Part shown: piece after piece, positions 11,020 to 21,407 of the stretch
Layout: every line of letters begins with the position of its first letter
How positions within the stretch are numbered: the first letter of the stretch is position 1
From: Cristatella mucedo
Lineage: Eukaryota > Bryozoa > Phylactolaemata > Cristatellidae
Direction: 5' to 3'
Length of the DNA stretch: 64,000 nt
Assembly: GCA_009760855.2 (NCBI GenBank)
Contig: WPIO01000351.1
Coordinates: 1-64,000, forward strand
The notes under the pieces: generated by a model
What the model saw: only the letters and a program-made list of their open reading frames with translations
Databases searched by the model: none
Told to the model about the DNA's origin: nothing
Program-made: the position numbers and the translations under genes

Positions 11020-11466
11020 GTGCAGGCGAGCGAGGTCAAGGCCGACGGCACGCCGGCCGTCATCGGCCTGGCGGTGGGCGTGTGCGTCGTCGTGGCTGCG
11101 GCGATCGGCGTCATCGCCTGGAAGGCTCGACGGCGACACGGTGCGTCGCAGTTCGAGGATTCCGAATTCGAGGCTGCGCCAGAACCGGATGTGGAGTGGT
11201 GGCCCCTCCCCCCCAGAGAGCGGTCGTGGCGCAGCGTCCCTTCAGCTCGCAGCGAGCTGACTGGATTCAACCGCACCGTTACCCCGCGTACGCCGACGTA
11301 TTGCCGCCCCCCCCCCCCAATGGACTCGCTCCGCTCCAATAAGCGCTTCGGACGTCAGGGGAACGCGGCGTGCCGAGGAGTAGCACTCAGGTTCCGACTA
11401 AGACCCAGACGACGCAGCGGCAGCTCCACCGCCCCGGATACTCCGCGGCGGCGGCACGCGGGGTAG
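11020..11466 (+). CDS. Ig-superfamily receptor, transmembrane and cytoplasmic exon
   Basis: After an acceptor-like GACTCGCAG, the frame reads VQASEVKADGTP, then about 21 hydrophobic residues (VIGLAVGVCVVVAAAIGVIA) as a single-pass membrane segment. A WKARRRHG stop-transfer cluster follows, as in a type I receptor. The cytoplasmic part is acidic (FEDSEFEAAPEPD) then Arg/Ser/Pro-rich up to a stop at 11464-11466. A donor-like CGACACG|GTGCGT at about 11140 (phase 1) could end the exon early, with the true tail elsewhere. The upstream splice phase does not match Ig exon 4 directly. No clear polyadenylation signal follows. Confidence 0.6.
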   Translation: MQASEVKADGTPAVIGLAVGVCVVVAAAIGVIAWKARRRHGASQFEDSEFEAAPEPDVEWWPLPPRERSWRSVPSARSELTGFNRTVTPRTPTYCRPPPPMDSLRSNKRFGRQGNAACRGVALRFRLRPRRRSGSSTAPDTPRRRHAG

Positions 11467-11689
11467 AACGACGGCGGCGCGCCACAAGTGCCGGGCGCCC
11501 AGGTGTTGCCGCCTGACTGCAGGTGCCAGTAGCTTCTGCGTACTCCAAGAGACCAGGATCAAGGGCTAAAACCAGGCTCAACCGATCGGCTTAGCCCGAG
11601 ATCAAGTGTGTGGGAAAATCCCCGTGAAGTCGCCGGGTACTTTACTGGGTGTGGGCACTGCAATAGGCACGGGCACTTAAGATGGCGTG

Positions 11690-12428
11690 GGAAACCTTAC
11701 TGTACATATTATGCGTAGATGGTATGCAAATTAATGAGTAGATTGCATATTAGTTATAGGTAAATTATAAATCAATTACGAGGAAATTATGGTTAGATTA
11801 TAAGTGGATTATTTGCTAATTATATATTAATTATGGTGAGATTATTAGTTTGAATGAGAGTAATTTATGAGTAAATTACGAATATAATCTGAGTAAATTC
11901 TGTATGAATTATGGGTAGATTACAAGTCGATTACGAGCAAATTGTGTGTAGATTAAGAGTAGAGTTTAGGTAGATTATGAGTGGATATTATATGAATTAT
12001 TAGTAGATTAGTAATGAAATATGTTGTTTAGATTATATATGAATTATATGTAGATTATGGATAGATTATTAGTAAATTATGAGTAAATACAAATGAATTA
12101 TAAGTAGCTTATGAGTAGATATTGAGTAGATTATACATGAATTATGAGTAGATTAGAAATTTATTACTCTTAAATTGTGAGCAAATTATGAGAAGATTAT
12201 ATGTAGGTTATTAGTAGATTGCATATAAATTATGAGTTGATTATAAATTAAATATGTATGGTTTATATTTTATTTATAAGTAGTTTATAGATAGATTATA
12301 AGTACATTGCGAGTAAATTATAAATGACTTATAAGCAGATTATGATTAGATGATATGTGAATTATGGGTACATTATAAGTAAATCACTTGTAAATTGTGT
12401 GAGTAGATTATAGTTAGATAATCAATAG
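11690..12428. repeat. AT-rich degenerate satellite with an 11-bp period
   Basis: Roughly 65 imperfect copies of an 11-bp unit close to GTAGATTATGA. Runs such as GTAGATTACAA-GTCGATTACGA keep the 11-bp register over long stretches, with occasional slips. It has no coding potential. Confidence 0.9.
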
Positions 12429-13180
12429 ATGATAAGTTGGAATCGAAAAATCCAAGGAATAGGATTCGAGAACGGAACCGGAAGAGGGCGGAAAATCCAC
12501 GTCGCGAACGCCGAAGGGCCGTGCACGGCGGTCGAAACTCTTTACAGGCGCCGAGTTACCCCGTCCAGCCACCTCCCCCTCCCCAACTCCATACCCGTCC
12601 AGCAACGTGCGCAGCTCGCCCGAGGCTGAGCTTCGGGTGAGCGGGTTTGTCGTCGCAGCCCCAGCGAAGGCGTCGCGAGCTCGCAAACGCTAGCGCTAGC
12701 GCGCCGCGGCTGAAGCGACATTTGTCGATCTCTCTGCTGCAGACACGCATATGCGCGAGATGGCGGACGCCGCGCGGAAGGCGGCAGCCACGCGAGAGAC
12801 ACAGCAGGCAAGTGCGCCCCGTTTCAGCCAGGAAGTGCACGACACCTGGCGGGACAGGGCCAGACCGTCGAGCGCTCGCCTTTAATTGAAAATGACGCCT
12901 TTCGCTGCGTCCGCTTTCGCGCGCGCACTACGCCACTTCTCGGGGGAGCTGAGGCTCCATCCACCTGCGTACGGTTGCACGCCGGTGCTTGCACAAAGCC
13001 GAACGTCCCCCCATCGCTCCGCCCTCTGCCCTCAGCGCCGTCCTTCGCTTCTGCCCTTCTAACCCCCCCCCCCCCGCCAACGTGCAGCGTCGCCGTTTCG
13101 GCTTTTCCCGAGCGGCTTTCCCGAGCGGCTTTTCTCCGCGAGCGGCGAGCTCGCTCCGCTGCGTATCGCGCGGCTTCCCT
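12429..13180. other. GC-rich region without a supported gene
   Basis: Short overlapping frames on both strands and a poly-C run at about 13062-13075. No domain is recognised. Confidence 0.45.
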
Positions 13181-13198
13181 TTCTCTCTCTCTCTCTCG

Positions 13199-13257
<59 letters not shown>
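13180..13257. repeat. (CT)n microsatellite
   Basis: TTTCTCTCTCT changing to a pure CT run of about 45 bp. Confidence 0.95.
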
Positions 13258-13258
<1 letters not shown>

Positions 13259-13527
13259 CATGCCGGCTACGGTCGCTTCGGAGGCCTAGCAGTTATTTCA
13301 CGTTTCGCGCGTCACATTCGCGAACGCCGTCAGCTTCAGCCCTTGAGGGCGCAGGTCGTAGCGAGGAAAGCTCAGCTAGCAAGAACGAAGGCGCGCGGCG
13401 CACGCTCTCCTAGCGAAAATGGCCGACGAGCCCGGCGCGCGGCGCACGCTCCTTTAGCTAATCTACTCGAGATCTAAGCGCCGCAGCAGAATGTATCAAG
13501 CCTGCGTCCCGACCGTGTCGTCGACCT

Positions 13528-13745
13528 ATAATAATAATGCATTGGTATAGCACACACTCAGAGCACTGAATCTCTTTCTAGGCACTTTCGCGTGTGCTGT
13601 AAGTAAGTAGGTAGGCATACGTGGGTAGCATGATCGCATGGTTAGGAAGAGCAGGCTCAATGTCAAACACGGATGACATGGCTAGAGGTGACATGCACAG
13701 GGTCAGCATGCCTAAGATGGTTAGTGGCAGCAGGATGATGATGCA
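13528..13745 (-). mobile_element. CR1/L2-like LINE 3' end
   Basis: Starts with an AATAATAAT tail, then the hairpin region ending CTTTCTAGGCACTTT, and the 3' UTR word GACATGCACAGGGTCAGCATG shared with the other copies. Truncated. Confidence 0.8.
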
Positions 13746-14394
13746 AGCGAAAGATGCAAGCGTCAGTGCACCCGAGCACAAAGCATTCTTACGCTGAGTC
13801 CCATGCCGCAAGCGAACATTTTTTTTGCCATTTGCACACACTTTGCAAGTAGAGTGAATTACTTGCAGGAAGCAGCGGACACAAGGCACCCCCCCCCCCC
13901 CCCCCCAAAAGTACTAATGACCCACGCCACAATGCACCCGGTCACGGACAGCACTGCCACGGACAGGAAAAAAAACGAGACGACAGCCCACGAGTGCCAT
14001 CAGCACGGAGGTCAAGGTCATTAAAAACAACGCAGCAGAGGCTTCGTAGAGCTCAAAAAGCCAGCATGGAAGAGACGGCCCGAAAGCCCACCGTTGAGGT
14101 CAAGGTCCGATGAGAAGCAGCCGAGCAGCGCCAGCCGAGCTCGGGCGGTCCCCGTCGTTCGTCTGCTGCAGCAGCGTCCTCGGGCAGTGGCGGCAGAGTC
14201 AGCAAGCAGCAGACAGCGCCGCCTTCGTCGCTATCGCCTACGTCAGGTACGCGGCAGCGGCGGCAGCAGCATCAGCCGTCGAAGCCGGCGGCGAAGCCGT
14301 CGAAGGTCATGTCAGCGGCGATCAGTGGCTCCGGCGCCACTCTGCGCCACGCGCGACGATGCGACGCTGCGTGGACTTGATTCTGAACTGTGGA

Positions 14395-14515
14395 TTTAGT
14401 AAATATAATAATGATAATAATAATAAATTTACTACAGCACCCTCAGAGAACTCGATCTCTTTCTGGGCACTGTATTTGCACTTGCCGCAAAGGAAGTACT
14501 CGCCGTTTTAACTCT
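14395..14515 (-). mobile_element. CR1/L2-like LINE 3' end, short
   Basis: AATAATGATAATAATAATAA tail, then CAGCACCCTCAGAGAACTCG and the matching pyrimidine arm, then CTTGCCGCAAAGGAA. Only the terminal 120 bp remain. Confidence 0.75.
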
Positions 14516-14543
14516 TTTCTCGGCGGTTAGCAAGTTTGAGCTC

Positions 14544-14725
14544 CAGTGGTTCTCAATCTCTCTAATGCCACGACCCATTAATACAATTTCCCATGTTGTG
14601 GCTACCCTCAATCACAAAACAAACTGTTTGTTGCAATATGTGGACATGCACGTTTCCGATGGTCATAGGCGACCCCTGTGAAATCGATCCCCAAAGAGGT
14701 CGCGACCCGCAGGTTGAGAACCTTA
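14544..14725. mobile_element. Non-autonomous hAT transposon (MITE), Charlie-like termini
   Basis: Begins CAGTGGTTCTCAATCTC and ends GCAGGTTGAGAACC, an inverted repeat of the CAGTGGTTCTCAACCT type typical of Charlie-group hAT elements. The sub-terminal GGTCGCGACCC and the internal TCCGATGGTCATAGGCGACC and CCCCTGTGAAA are also typical of that MITE group as I remember it. The last bases of the right terminus are decayed and no 8-bp target duplication is evident. About 180 bp, non-coding. Confidence 0.75.
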
Positions 14726-15084
14726 GAACTAGAGGAAGCCTCTGGATCGACCCGCGACCCGGGGTCGTAGGTTCGAAGGTCGCAGGTTCGAGTCAAGCTA
14801 CCGGAAGTGGCTAACTGCCCGCCGCTAGTGGGACTTGAAAAGCCACCGAGGCCGGTCGGCGGCAACGGAAAAAAACAGGTCTGCCACTTTCTATGTGCAC
14901 ACTTTTTATTCGACTTCTGCAGCTCCGCACTCACGTTTGTGGCTAAGCGGCAGAAAGCGAGAACGTAGTTTTCGTCGAAAGCAATCGCCGCATGTGACGA
15001 GCTGCACGGGGGGTCGAGCTCCGTTTCTCTCGCGGGTTTCTTGTAATTTCGCTTGCACTTCCGTCTGTGCGTTTCCGCCTAATC

Positions 15085-15306
15085 CCACTGCCGACTATGG
15101 CTCACCCTTTTCAGCGGTCCTGAGCTGCTACTTCCATGCTACTCACTACCTCAACTACTCTCCTGACTCTGCTATGCTTCCCACTTTCTCTTTGTTGCGT
15201 GAGACGAAGTCTGTTGGCTACCGAATGCGTACCGAAAACTGCTTAGGCTGTGAGTGCGCTATACAAAACTCTCCTGCGTAACATCCACGGGGAATTAATT
15301 ATTATT
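15085..15306 (+). mobile_element. LINE family X, 3' end, split by a SINE
   Basis: Translates to TADYGSPFSAVLSCYFHATH and on to a Cys-rich end, like the 25340 copy, followed by GCGCTATACAAAACTCTCCTG. It resumes after the inserted SINE at about 15431-15475 (TTTATGACTTTGTTGAGTTA and ACATTAC). Confidence 0.8.
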
Positions 15307-15430
15307 GGTCCAGCGGTTAAGGTGCTGTCCCCGACCATGGTCTGGCTGCGGTCGTGGGCTCGAGCCCCGAGGCATATGTGAAGCGCTTGAACAGTGATTA
15401 GGTTCTCTTTGGCGCTATACAGATGAATCA
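15307..15430 (+). mobile_element. tRNA-derived SINE, family B (nested in LINE family X)
   Basis: GGTCCAGCGGTTAAGGTGCT (A-box-like), GGGCTCGAGCCCC (B-box-like), ending GGCGCTATACAGATG. It interrupts a LINE copy, so it inserted later. Confidence 0.8.
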
Positions 15431-15475
15431 TTTATGACTTTGTTGAGTTACAGACGTAGGTACATTACTTTACAC

Positions 15476-16044
15476 GGTCAGCGGCTGCCTATCGATCCGC
15501 TCTGTCGATGGGACGCTCGAGGGCGTAGCAGCCTCTGCCACCGCAAGTTGAAGTGTGCCGCGTCTTAACAGATCGTGGATTCTTATCCTGCGACCACTTA
15601 CTAGCATCCTATGAACCCTTGCCAGTATCCTGCGACAATCTGCCGAACCCTTACACGCACGCGGTGTGCAGGTTGTGCTGAAGGACTACTTTTGCCGCTC
15701 ACTGCGTACACGATGAATTATAGATGCAGATGGCATACTATATACATGACTTACTCCCGGCAGCTGCTGGGAAATTTGTCCATTGCACTCGCACCCGAAG
15801 ATTGGCGTCCTAGAGGTCAGGCGAGGTCAGGCCGAAGCGCTCTGCGGCCCCGCCTACTACTATCGTGTTCAAAAAGTGCTTCAATTTTTTGGTTTCTCAT
15901 TTGAAGACCGCAAGCTTTGACGGCAGCTTCTAATCAACATTTTTGCTCGAATTTGCAGTGAGGACGTACCGTGAAACTTGTGAATTTTGGGCGCGTTTAA
16001 TTGCCAAATGACATATTGAGGGGCTTTGGCTTAGTAAAACATTA
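15476..16044. other. Stretch without a recognised gene
   Basis: Mixed composition with only short frames. Confidence 0.45.
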
Positions 16045-16205
16045 GTTTGCATAGCGCCCAAGGAGAACTTGATCTCTCTACCACCTATCGCTTTGTATGC
16101 CGCGGTCACGTACGTCGCGAGGATCGAGCCCACGACCTCGGTCATACCAAACTACAGTTACCTTGACCTTGATCGAGGCGAAAACCTCAACTACTGGGAG
16201 CTTGA
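16045..16205 (-). mobile_element. tRNA-derived SINE, family B (diverged)
   Basis: TTGCATAGCGCCCAAGGAGA opens the inverted copy. GATCGAGCCCACGACCTCGG corresponds to the B-box region and ACCTCAACTACTGGGAG to the A-box region. Confidence 0.65.
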
Positions 16206-16394
16206 GACTTAGTTTGATGTGCGACTTCTCTGCGAACCAAAGAATCGCCTTTTTTAGTCGAGGCTAAAAGACAACTCCTCTGCGGGCCATGTTCGTAAGC
16301 ATCCGCAACTTGCATGTGGCTAGACGTGGACGCAGCGGGAATTCTCAGTTTTCACGACCGATGAGGGAAAGAGGGAAGCGAATTTGTTTTTCAG

Positions 16395-16610
16395 GGAAAC
16401 GTCGGCAAAGCCATCGCCGAAGACGCCAGCGCGGTCGGTCAAGGGACAATGCTCTCGGTGGAACGGAAGAGCCCAGAAGCGATAGCCGAGGTCACGGCGG
16501 AGGAGGCCAGGGCCGTCCCGCTATCACCAAAACGGAGGCCAGCGCAGCTCAAAGAGCCCGCCAAAGAAGAATCGCGCGCAGAAATTGCCCAAAGAGGTCA
16601 AGGCCGTTAA
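16395..16610 (+). CDS. Unidentified candidate exon in a GC-rich island
   Basis: A strong acceptor (AATTTGTTTTTCAG) opens a 72-codon frame starting GNVGKAIAEDASAVGQG, rich in Glu, Ala and Lys, ending at TAA. A second frame through the same DNA reads KLPKEVKAVKKQTSSAGPS and runs on to a donor-like CAAGTCAG|GTACGC at about 16745, so the true frame is unclear. A related AGGTCAAGG...AAGCAGMCGAGCAGC segment lies in the 14000-14250 island. I do not recognise a family. Confidence 0.25.
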   Translation, partial: GNVGKAIAEDASAVGQGTMLSVERKSPEAIAEVTAEEARAVPLSPKRRPAQLKEPAKEESRAEIAQRGQGR

Positions 16611-16994
16611 GAAGCAGACGAGCAGCGCCGGACCAAGCGCAGGCGACTCGTCCGCTACTCTTCCCTGGGAGGGGGGGAAAGCTAACCGCTACGCGCGGCT
16701 TTTCCTCGGCGGCGGCGGCCATTTTCGCCGTCGCGCCCAAGTCAGGTACGCGGCCGGCGGCTGCTGCCGACGGCGTAACACTCGCGGCGGCGAGCGCGGG
16801 AAGAGCGAGGCCTCGAGGAATAAGTTTGCGAGTGCACCACGCGGCGACATATCCTGCTGCCTCCGATTCGTTCGTACGAGATTTTAGTCTCTAGCAATTA
16901 TCAATTATCCTCTGGTGGTCCGTTTTTTCGCGAGAAAGAAGTGTGACCGAGTTCTCAGGCGTTGAGGCGGAAATAGCGAGCGGACGGGATGTTG

Positions 16995-17200
16995 GTGATA
17001 ATAATAATAAACCATAAATAATACACATGATAAAGCGCCTTTGGAGAACCAAATCTCTTTCTAGGCGCTTTACATTTGCTGCAAAGGAAAACGCGATCGA
17101 ATGTGGAGTGGTATCTTGCTTTGATATAAACAACAAGAATTACTACGGGTTAGGTGGTAACATGCACACGGTCAGCATGCAGTGTGGCTAGCGGCAGGCA
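16995..17200 (-). mobile_element. CR1/L2-like LINE 3' end
   Basis: AATAATAATAAACCATAAAT tail, hairpin AAAGCGCC/GGCGCTTT, then TTGCTGCAAAGGAAA and the GCATGC-rich 3' UTR. Confidence 0.85.
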
Positions 17201-17429
17201 TGCAACGTTTTAGAGCGAATTGGTTGCGACGACGGTTTGCTACGCGAAACCCTGAATGAATATATATCGCACCCGAGCACTGAAACTTTACTAAACGCCG
17301 TGAAAGCGTCGCTTCGCTGTGCGGACTGCAGCACTTCCAAGGTCGTTGGCTTCGCTGCCCCCGCACCTCGCTGCCATTTGTGATGGCCAATTTTTGACTT
17401 CACACTAGAGCTAGACCCTGCGGAACAGG

Positions 17430-17745
17430 GTGGCTAATATTAATATAATAATAATATTGCACTTGATAAAGCGCCCTCAGAGAAACTTAATCTCTTTCTA
17501 GGCGCTTTACATTTGCTGCAAAGTGATACCCAATAGAATAGTAAGTAAAATCATGCTTGAAAAACAAACAAAATGAATAACATGGTTAGGGGTTACATGC
17601 ACTGGGTCAGCATGCAAATGTGGTTAGTGGCGCATGAACAGTGTCAGCACGCATAAGCACATCGAGGACGAATCACAAGGACCCACTAAATGCTGTCCTA
17701 AATAGGTATGTTTTTAAGTCTCTTTTAAATGTGGTCAGGTCAAGG
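17430..17745 (-). mobile_element. CR1/L2-like LINE 3' end
   Basis: Very similar to the copy at 6023 from the AATAATATTGCACTTGATAA tail through the hairpin, GCATGC words and CCCACTAAATGCTGTCC, ending in the TTTAAATGTGGTCAGGTCA coding remnant (minus strand DLTTFK). Confidence 0.85.
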
Positions 17746-18229
17746 GCTCAAGTCCTTCGGGCGGTAGAATGAAATTTTTCGCCCGTCAATAATTGGCTAC
17801 CCTAAGCGAGCGGTCGTCAGCGAGGTCTGCGGACGAGAGGAAGTCAGCAGTAGCTGACGTGCTTGGCATTTGTGGGCGCCTGACGGCAAAAGCGAAACGC
17901 TGCCCCAAACGTGTCGCGTTCACCGCGTCTCGCGGACGACGCGGTGCGTCAACATCGACCCGGCAAGACGGAACTCGACGAATGCTCCTCGAACTTTGCT
18001 GTTCTGCCGCCTCTAGTGCGCGCTTTGCGAAGGTCAAAGCGTCTGCAGAGGTCCAAAGAGTCTGCTGAGGTCGAAAGCGTCGAAGCCTAGACGAACTGCA
18101 GGCGACTCCGCCACGCTCGTGGCCGCCTGCGGCCCGCAAGAAAGCCGGCCAATCATTGCTTTGCAGGAGCGACGAAACGCGAGCGGGCTCTCAGCAGCGC
18201 GATAGCGGCAGCGATGGCCGGCGGCAGCG
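17746..18229. other. GC-rich stretch without a supported gene
   Basis: Short frames on both strands. An acceptor-like TTGCTTTGCAG lies at about 18157-18167. Confidence 0.4.
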
Positions 18230-18308
18230 ATGGGCGGCAACGATTTGCAGCAGCCGCAGCAGCCGAAGGAGGCAGCCGGCGGGGGCAAAAAGCAACGATC
18301 GCTCGATG
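18230..18308 (+). CDS. Candidate first coding exon, unknown protein
   Basis: The ATG opens MGGNDLQQPQQPKEAAGGG, then KKQRSLDG, ending at a donor CTCGATG|GTAAAG in phase 1. The Gln/Pro/Lys composition would fit an unstructured N-terminus. No downstream exon could be joined with confidence. It could also be read in another frame from the upstream acceptor-like TTGCAG. Function unknown. Confidence 0.25.
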
Positions 18309-18457
18309 GTAAAGGACGCTCTCTTGCGGCGGAGGCGATGCTGTCCATGTGCCACTCTTTTCGGCGGCCGCCCGCCGCTGGCAGCGTTTAACGCGATATT
18401 TACTACGGGGTCGTTTGTTCGAGCCAACCGAGCTGCTTGGTCTCCGCCGGGCGAGGC

Positions 18458-18713
18458 CCTACCAAGTGCTCGCCTCGCCAGACGGGATTGCTCTGATCGT
18501 ATGGGATTATCTCCCGTGGCTCGCGAATGAAAGTTCGGAACAGCACGCGCGACATATATATATACACCGTTTTTCACCACTTTAACCGACGGTGGCCTAC
18601 CGGCGGTTCTACTGGCGAAGTCGTGCGGCTGTTCCGAACTTCATTCGCGGCCACGGGGAGATAATCCCATACAATCAGAGCATCCCTTCTGGCGAGGCGA
18701 GCCACTTGGTAGG
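18458..18713. repeat. Long imperfect inverted repeat (~94-bp arms)
   Basis: Arms at 18458-18553 and 18620-18713 are near-perfect reverse complements, for example GGGATTATCTCCCGTGGC against the arm around 18650-18670, separated by 66 bp that starts with a short (TA)n. Confidence 0.9.
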
Positions 18714-18719
18714 CGCTGC

Positions 18720-18842
18720 GAACGCGGACCAAGATATAGATATAGACACGAATTTAACTTTATAAAATATATAGACCAAGACTATATATAATTGTATATA
18801 TGGATATATATAAATATATATATATAATATATATAGTTTTTT
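18720..18842. repeat. AT-rich TATA simple repeat
   Basis: Degenerate TATATA runs between the inverted repeat and a SINE. Confidence 0.8.
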
Positions 18843-18980
18843 TATTTGTATAGCGCCCCAGAGAGAACTTAATCACTATTTAGGCGCTTATACATATGTC
18901 TTGGGACTCGAGCCCACGACCTCAGCCAGACCTTGGTCGGGGCGAGCACCTTAAACCACTGTACTAAACCAGCTCGGCGG
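18843..18980 (-). mobile_element. tRNA-derived SINE, family B
   Basis: ATTTGTATAGCGCCCCAGAG at the inverted 3' end, GGACTCGAGCCCACGACCTC at the B box, ACCTTAAACCACTGTACTAA at the A box. Confidence 0.8.
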
Positions 18981-19137
18981 TCGTAGCGTTTACAATCGTT
19001 CGCAACGTTCCGTGCCCCCGCAACTGCTGGGTCTGTCCAGCGCGCTCGCTCACTTCAGGAACACATAACGTCTCCTCTCCACGATCGGAGTCTAATAAAA
19101 AAAATATTTCTCTTACCGATCCGGGCTCTTGGCTTCA

Positions 19138-19200
19138 TGTAATAATAATAGTAATACACCACTTGATTAAAGCACCCCAGAGACTTCTTCGTTCTTTGCT
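19138..19200 (-). mobile_element. CR1/L2-like LINE 3' terminal scrap
   Basis: TAATAATAATAGTAATACAC tail followed by AAAGCACCCCAGAG. Only about 60 bp remain. Confidence 0.6.
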
Positions 19201-19677
19201 TTCCTTTAAACATGGTTTTCTCGTTTGCCGCTGGGCGAAACCCGTTGCTTGCGTAACCCTGTCATCGCTTGCTCCATTTAGCCCCCCCCCCCGATCTCGG
19301 CCCGGGGCTAAGGGTGATCGCACGTCACCACACTGGGGTGGTGAGGTTTGACTGTCCTGAAGCGGGGAATCCTTCATTACCGCTGCAAGTCTGGGATTAG
19401 CGGCCATCGTGGCTCTTGGTACCTCTGCATAGAAGAGGCTGCTAACATCAGCCGTGACCGTTGAATTTTACTTCCCCTTTTGATCCATGAAATAGTTAGA
19501 TGGTCACGCACTCGAGCACAGCTGACGAGCTCAGCATTTTTGCTGAACTCGTACGAACGTAGTTTCGCTTCAGCAACAACCAATTGCTGTTCAAGATGGA
19601 CGCTGTGTGCCTCTTTTGCTTTACTTCTTTAGCAGAAGGTCCCAAGGTTTCGCAGCCGTCAAAGTTACGTCATCCGG

Positions 19678-19731
19678 CTCTCTCTCTTTGTCTCTCCCTC
19701 TCTCTCTCTCTCCCCTCTCTCTCTCTCTCTC

Positions 19732-19801
<70 letters not shown>

Positions 19802-19910
19802 ATCTCTCTCTCATATCAGGTCTCTCCAGCGCTCTCTCTGTCTCTCTGTCTTATTTCTATCTGTCTCTCTTGCTCTCCCTATCTGTCTCTCTGCCTATCT
19901 GTCTCGGGTG
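19678..19910. repeat. (CT)n microsatellite with CTGT/CTAT variants
   Basis: Pyrimidine-rich tract, with a pure CT core at about 19735-19793, running up to a SINE. Confidence 0.95.
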
Positions 19911-20088
19911 AGGCCCCGCGATGGCACACTAGGTAAGGCGGTTGCTTCACGACCTCAGTCCCCGAGGTCGTGGGTTCGACTCCTGTGGTGGGCGATTCTT
20001 TATCGCCACTGCAAGCGGTGGTGATAGCCGTAAAGGCTCTTCTGTCGCTATACAAAAAGAGGCTGCTTATTCAGCTAGGATTTTTTTC
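19911..20088 (+). mobile_element. tRNA-derived SINE, family A (best copy)
   Basis: The A-box-like TGGCACACTAGGTAAGGCGG and B-box GGTTCGACTCC are spaced as in tRNA genes, followed by a non-tRNA body with CGCCACTGCAAGCGGTGGTG. It ends GTCGCTATACAAAAAGAGGC and TCAGCTAGGA. Flanked on both sides by CT tracts. Confidence 0.85.
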
Positions 20089-20097
20089 TCTCGCTCT

Positions 20098-20167
<70 letters not shown>

Positions 20168-20262
20168 CTCCCTGTCTCTCTGTCTGTCTCTTTCTCTCGC
20201 TCTCTCTCTCTCTCGCTCTCACTGTCTCTCTGTCTCTCTCTCTCGCTCTCTCTGGCAAAGAC
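20089..20262. repeat. (CT)n microsatellite with CTGT variants
   Basis: Pure CT core of about 55 bp, then CTGTCTCT variants. Confidence 0.95.
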
Positions 20263-21000
20263 TGACATGCAGACTGGCAGCGGCCAGCCGACCTGATGTT
20301 CGCGCATTCTTTACTATAAATGATCTCCGCCAGCAATGAATCGCTTGTAGGTTACTTTCAATAGTGGCAGCGTCAAATCAACGCAAAAGTGATGGCAGCG
20401 ACAGTAAATGTCACACGACAGCACGGACAGAGCTGCCGCTCGTGACCCGCACAGGCGCAGCTGCCCGATGACAGCGGGCGAGCAGCGCACAAACTCCTAA
20501 ATTAGATGACGTCGCCGAAAGCGCCGGTAGGGACGGCGCTGTGCACTGCTGCCGCCCGCCGCTGCTCCCGCTGCTTCTCGCTCAGCGAGCTGTCGTCAGC
20601 TAAAAGCTGACACGACTTCGGGCAACGTGCACCGCGCTCAGATCATTTGAAGGAAGCGAGCGGGTGCGGCGGCCTTTGGCGACCCGTCTTCTGACTTTTT
20701 TTGGACCTTGGTCGCAGCTTACGGAAAGCGGAACGCTCTTGGCACGTCCGGAACGTAAGGCCGCGACGACAATAGACGGCGGCTATCGCAGATTATCTGG
20801 AAAATAAAACCGCTCGGTGAAATAAAAGGAAATGAAATTTCGGCGTGTGCGAAAGGTTGTAGCGAACTAGTTCGGCTGCATACGGACGCTTCCTTATTTC
20901 CAGACTGCGTTTCACCAAGTTTGTAAAGCAAAAAGCAAATCACATGTCGAATGAGTTAAACGAGCCAGCCATTATTGATGGGCACAAAGCGCTAGTCTAA
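20263..21000. other. Stretch without a recognised gene
   Basis: Moderate GC. It includes a small perfect hairpin GTCAGCT-AAA-AGCTGAC near 20595. No coding signal. Confidence 0.45.
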
Positions 21001-21110
21001 GATATTTATTATTATTTATTTATTATTATATATTTTTTCATTTACTATTATTAATTATTTATTATTTATTATTTATTAGTCTAATCCTATTTATTATTTA
21101 TTTATTAGCC
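21001..21110. repeat. (TTATTA)n AT-rich simple repeat
   Basis: TTATTATTTATTTATTATTA-like array, possibly an old LINE tail. Confidence 0.85.
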
Positions 21111-21407
21111 TAAGGAAGCGAAGACGAAACCGACTCGAGAACTTGAAGAATGTGATCTCGAGGCCATATATTTTAATTGCAACTATAAGCGCCGTTCACC
21201 CTCCTTGAAATCCCTGGCTAGAACGATGATGCTTTGATCGTCTTTGAAGATCTCGCGATAGAGATTTAGAGAGCCGTCGTTTACGAATATTTCTTGAGAG
21301 AGCGACCAATACAGCCTCCTACAGCCGAGGCCTCGAGTACGCCCCTCACCATAAAAATATAAGTAATATGTATTAATATATGTAAAAAATAATACTCACA
21401 TAAAATA

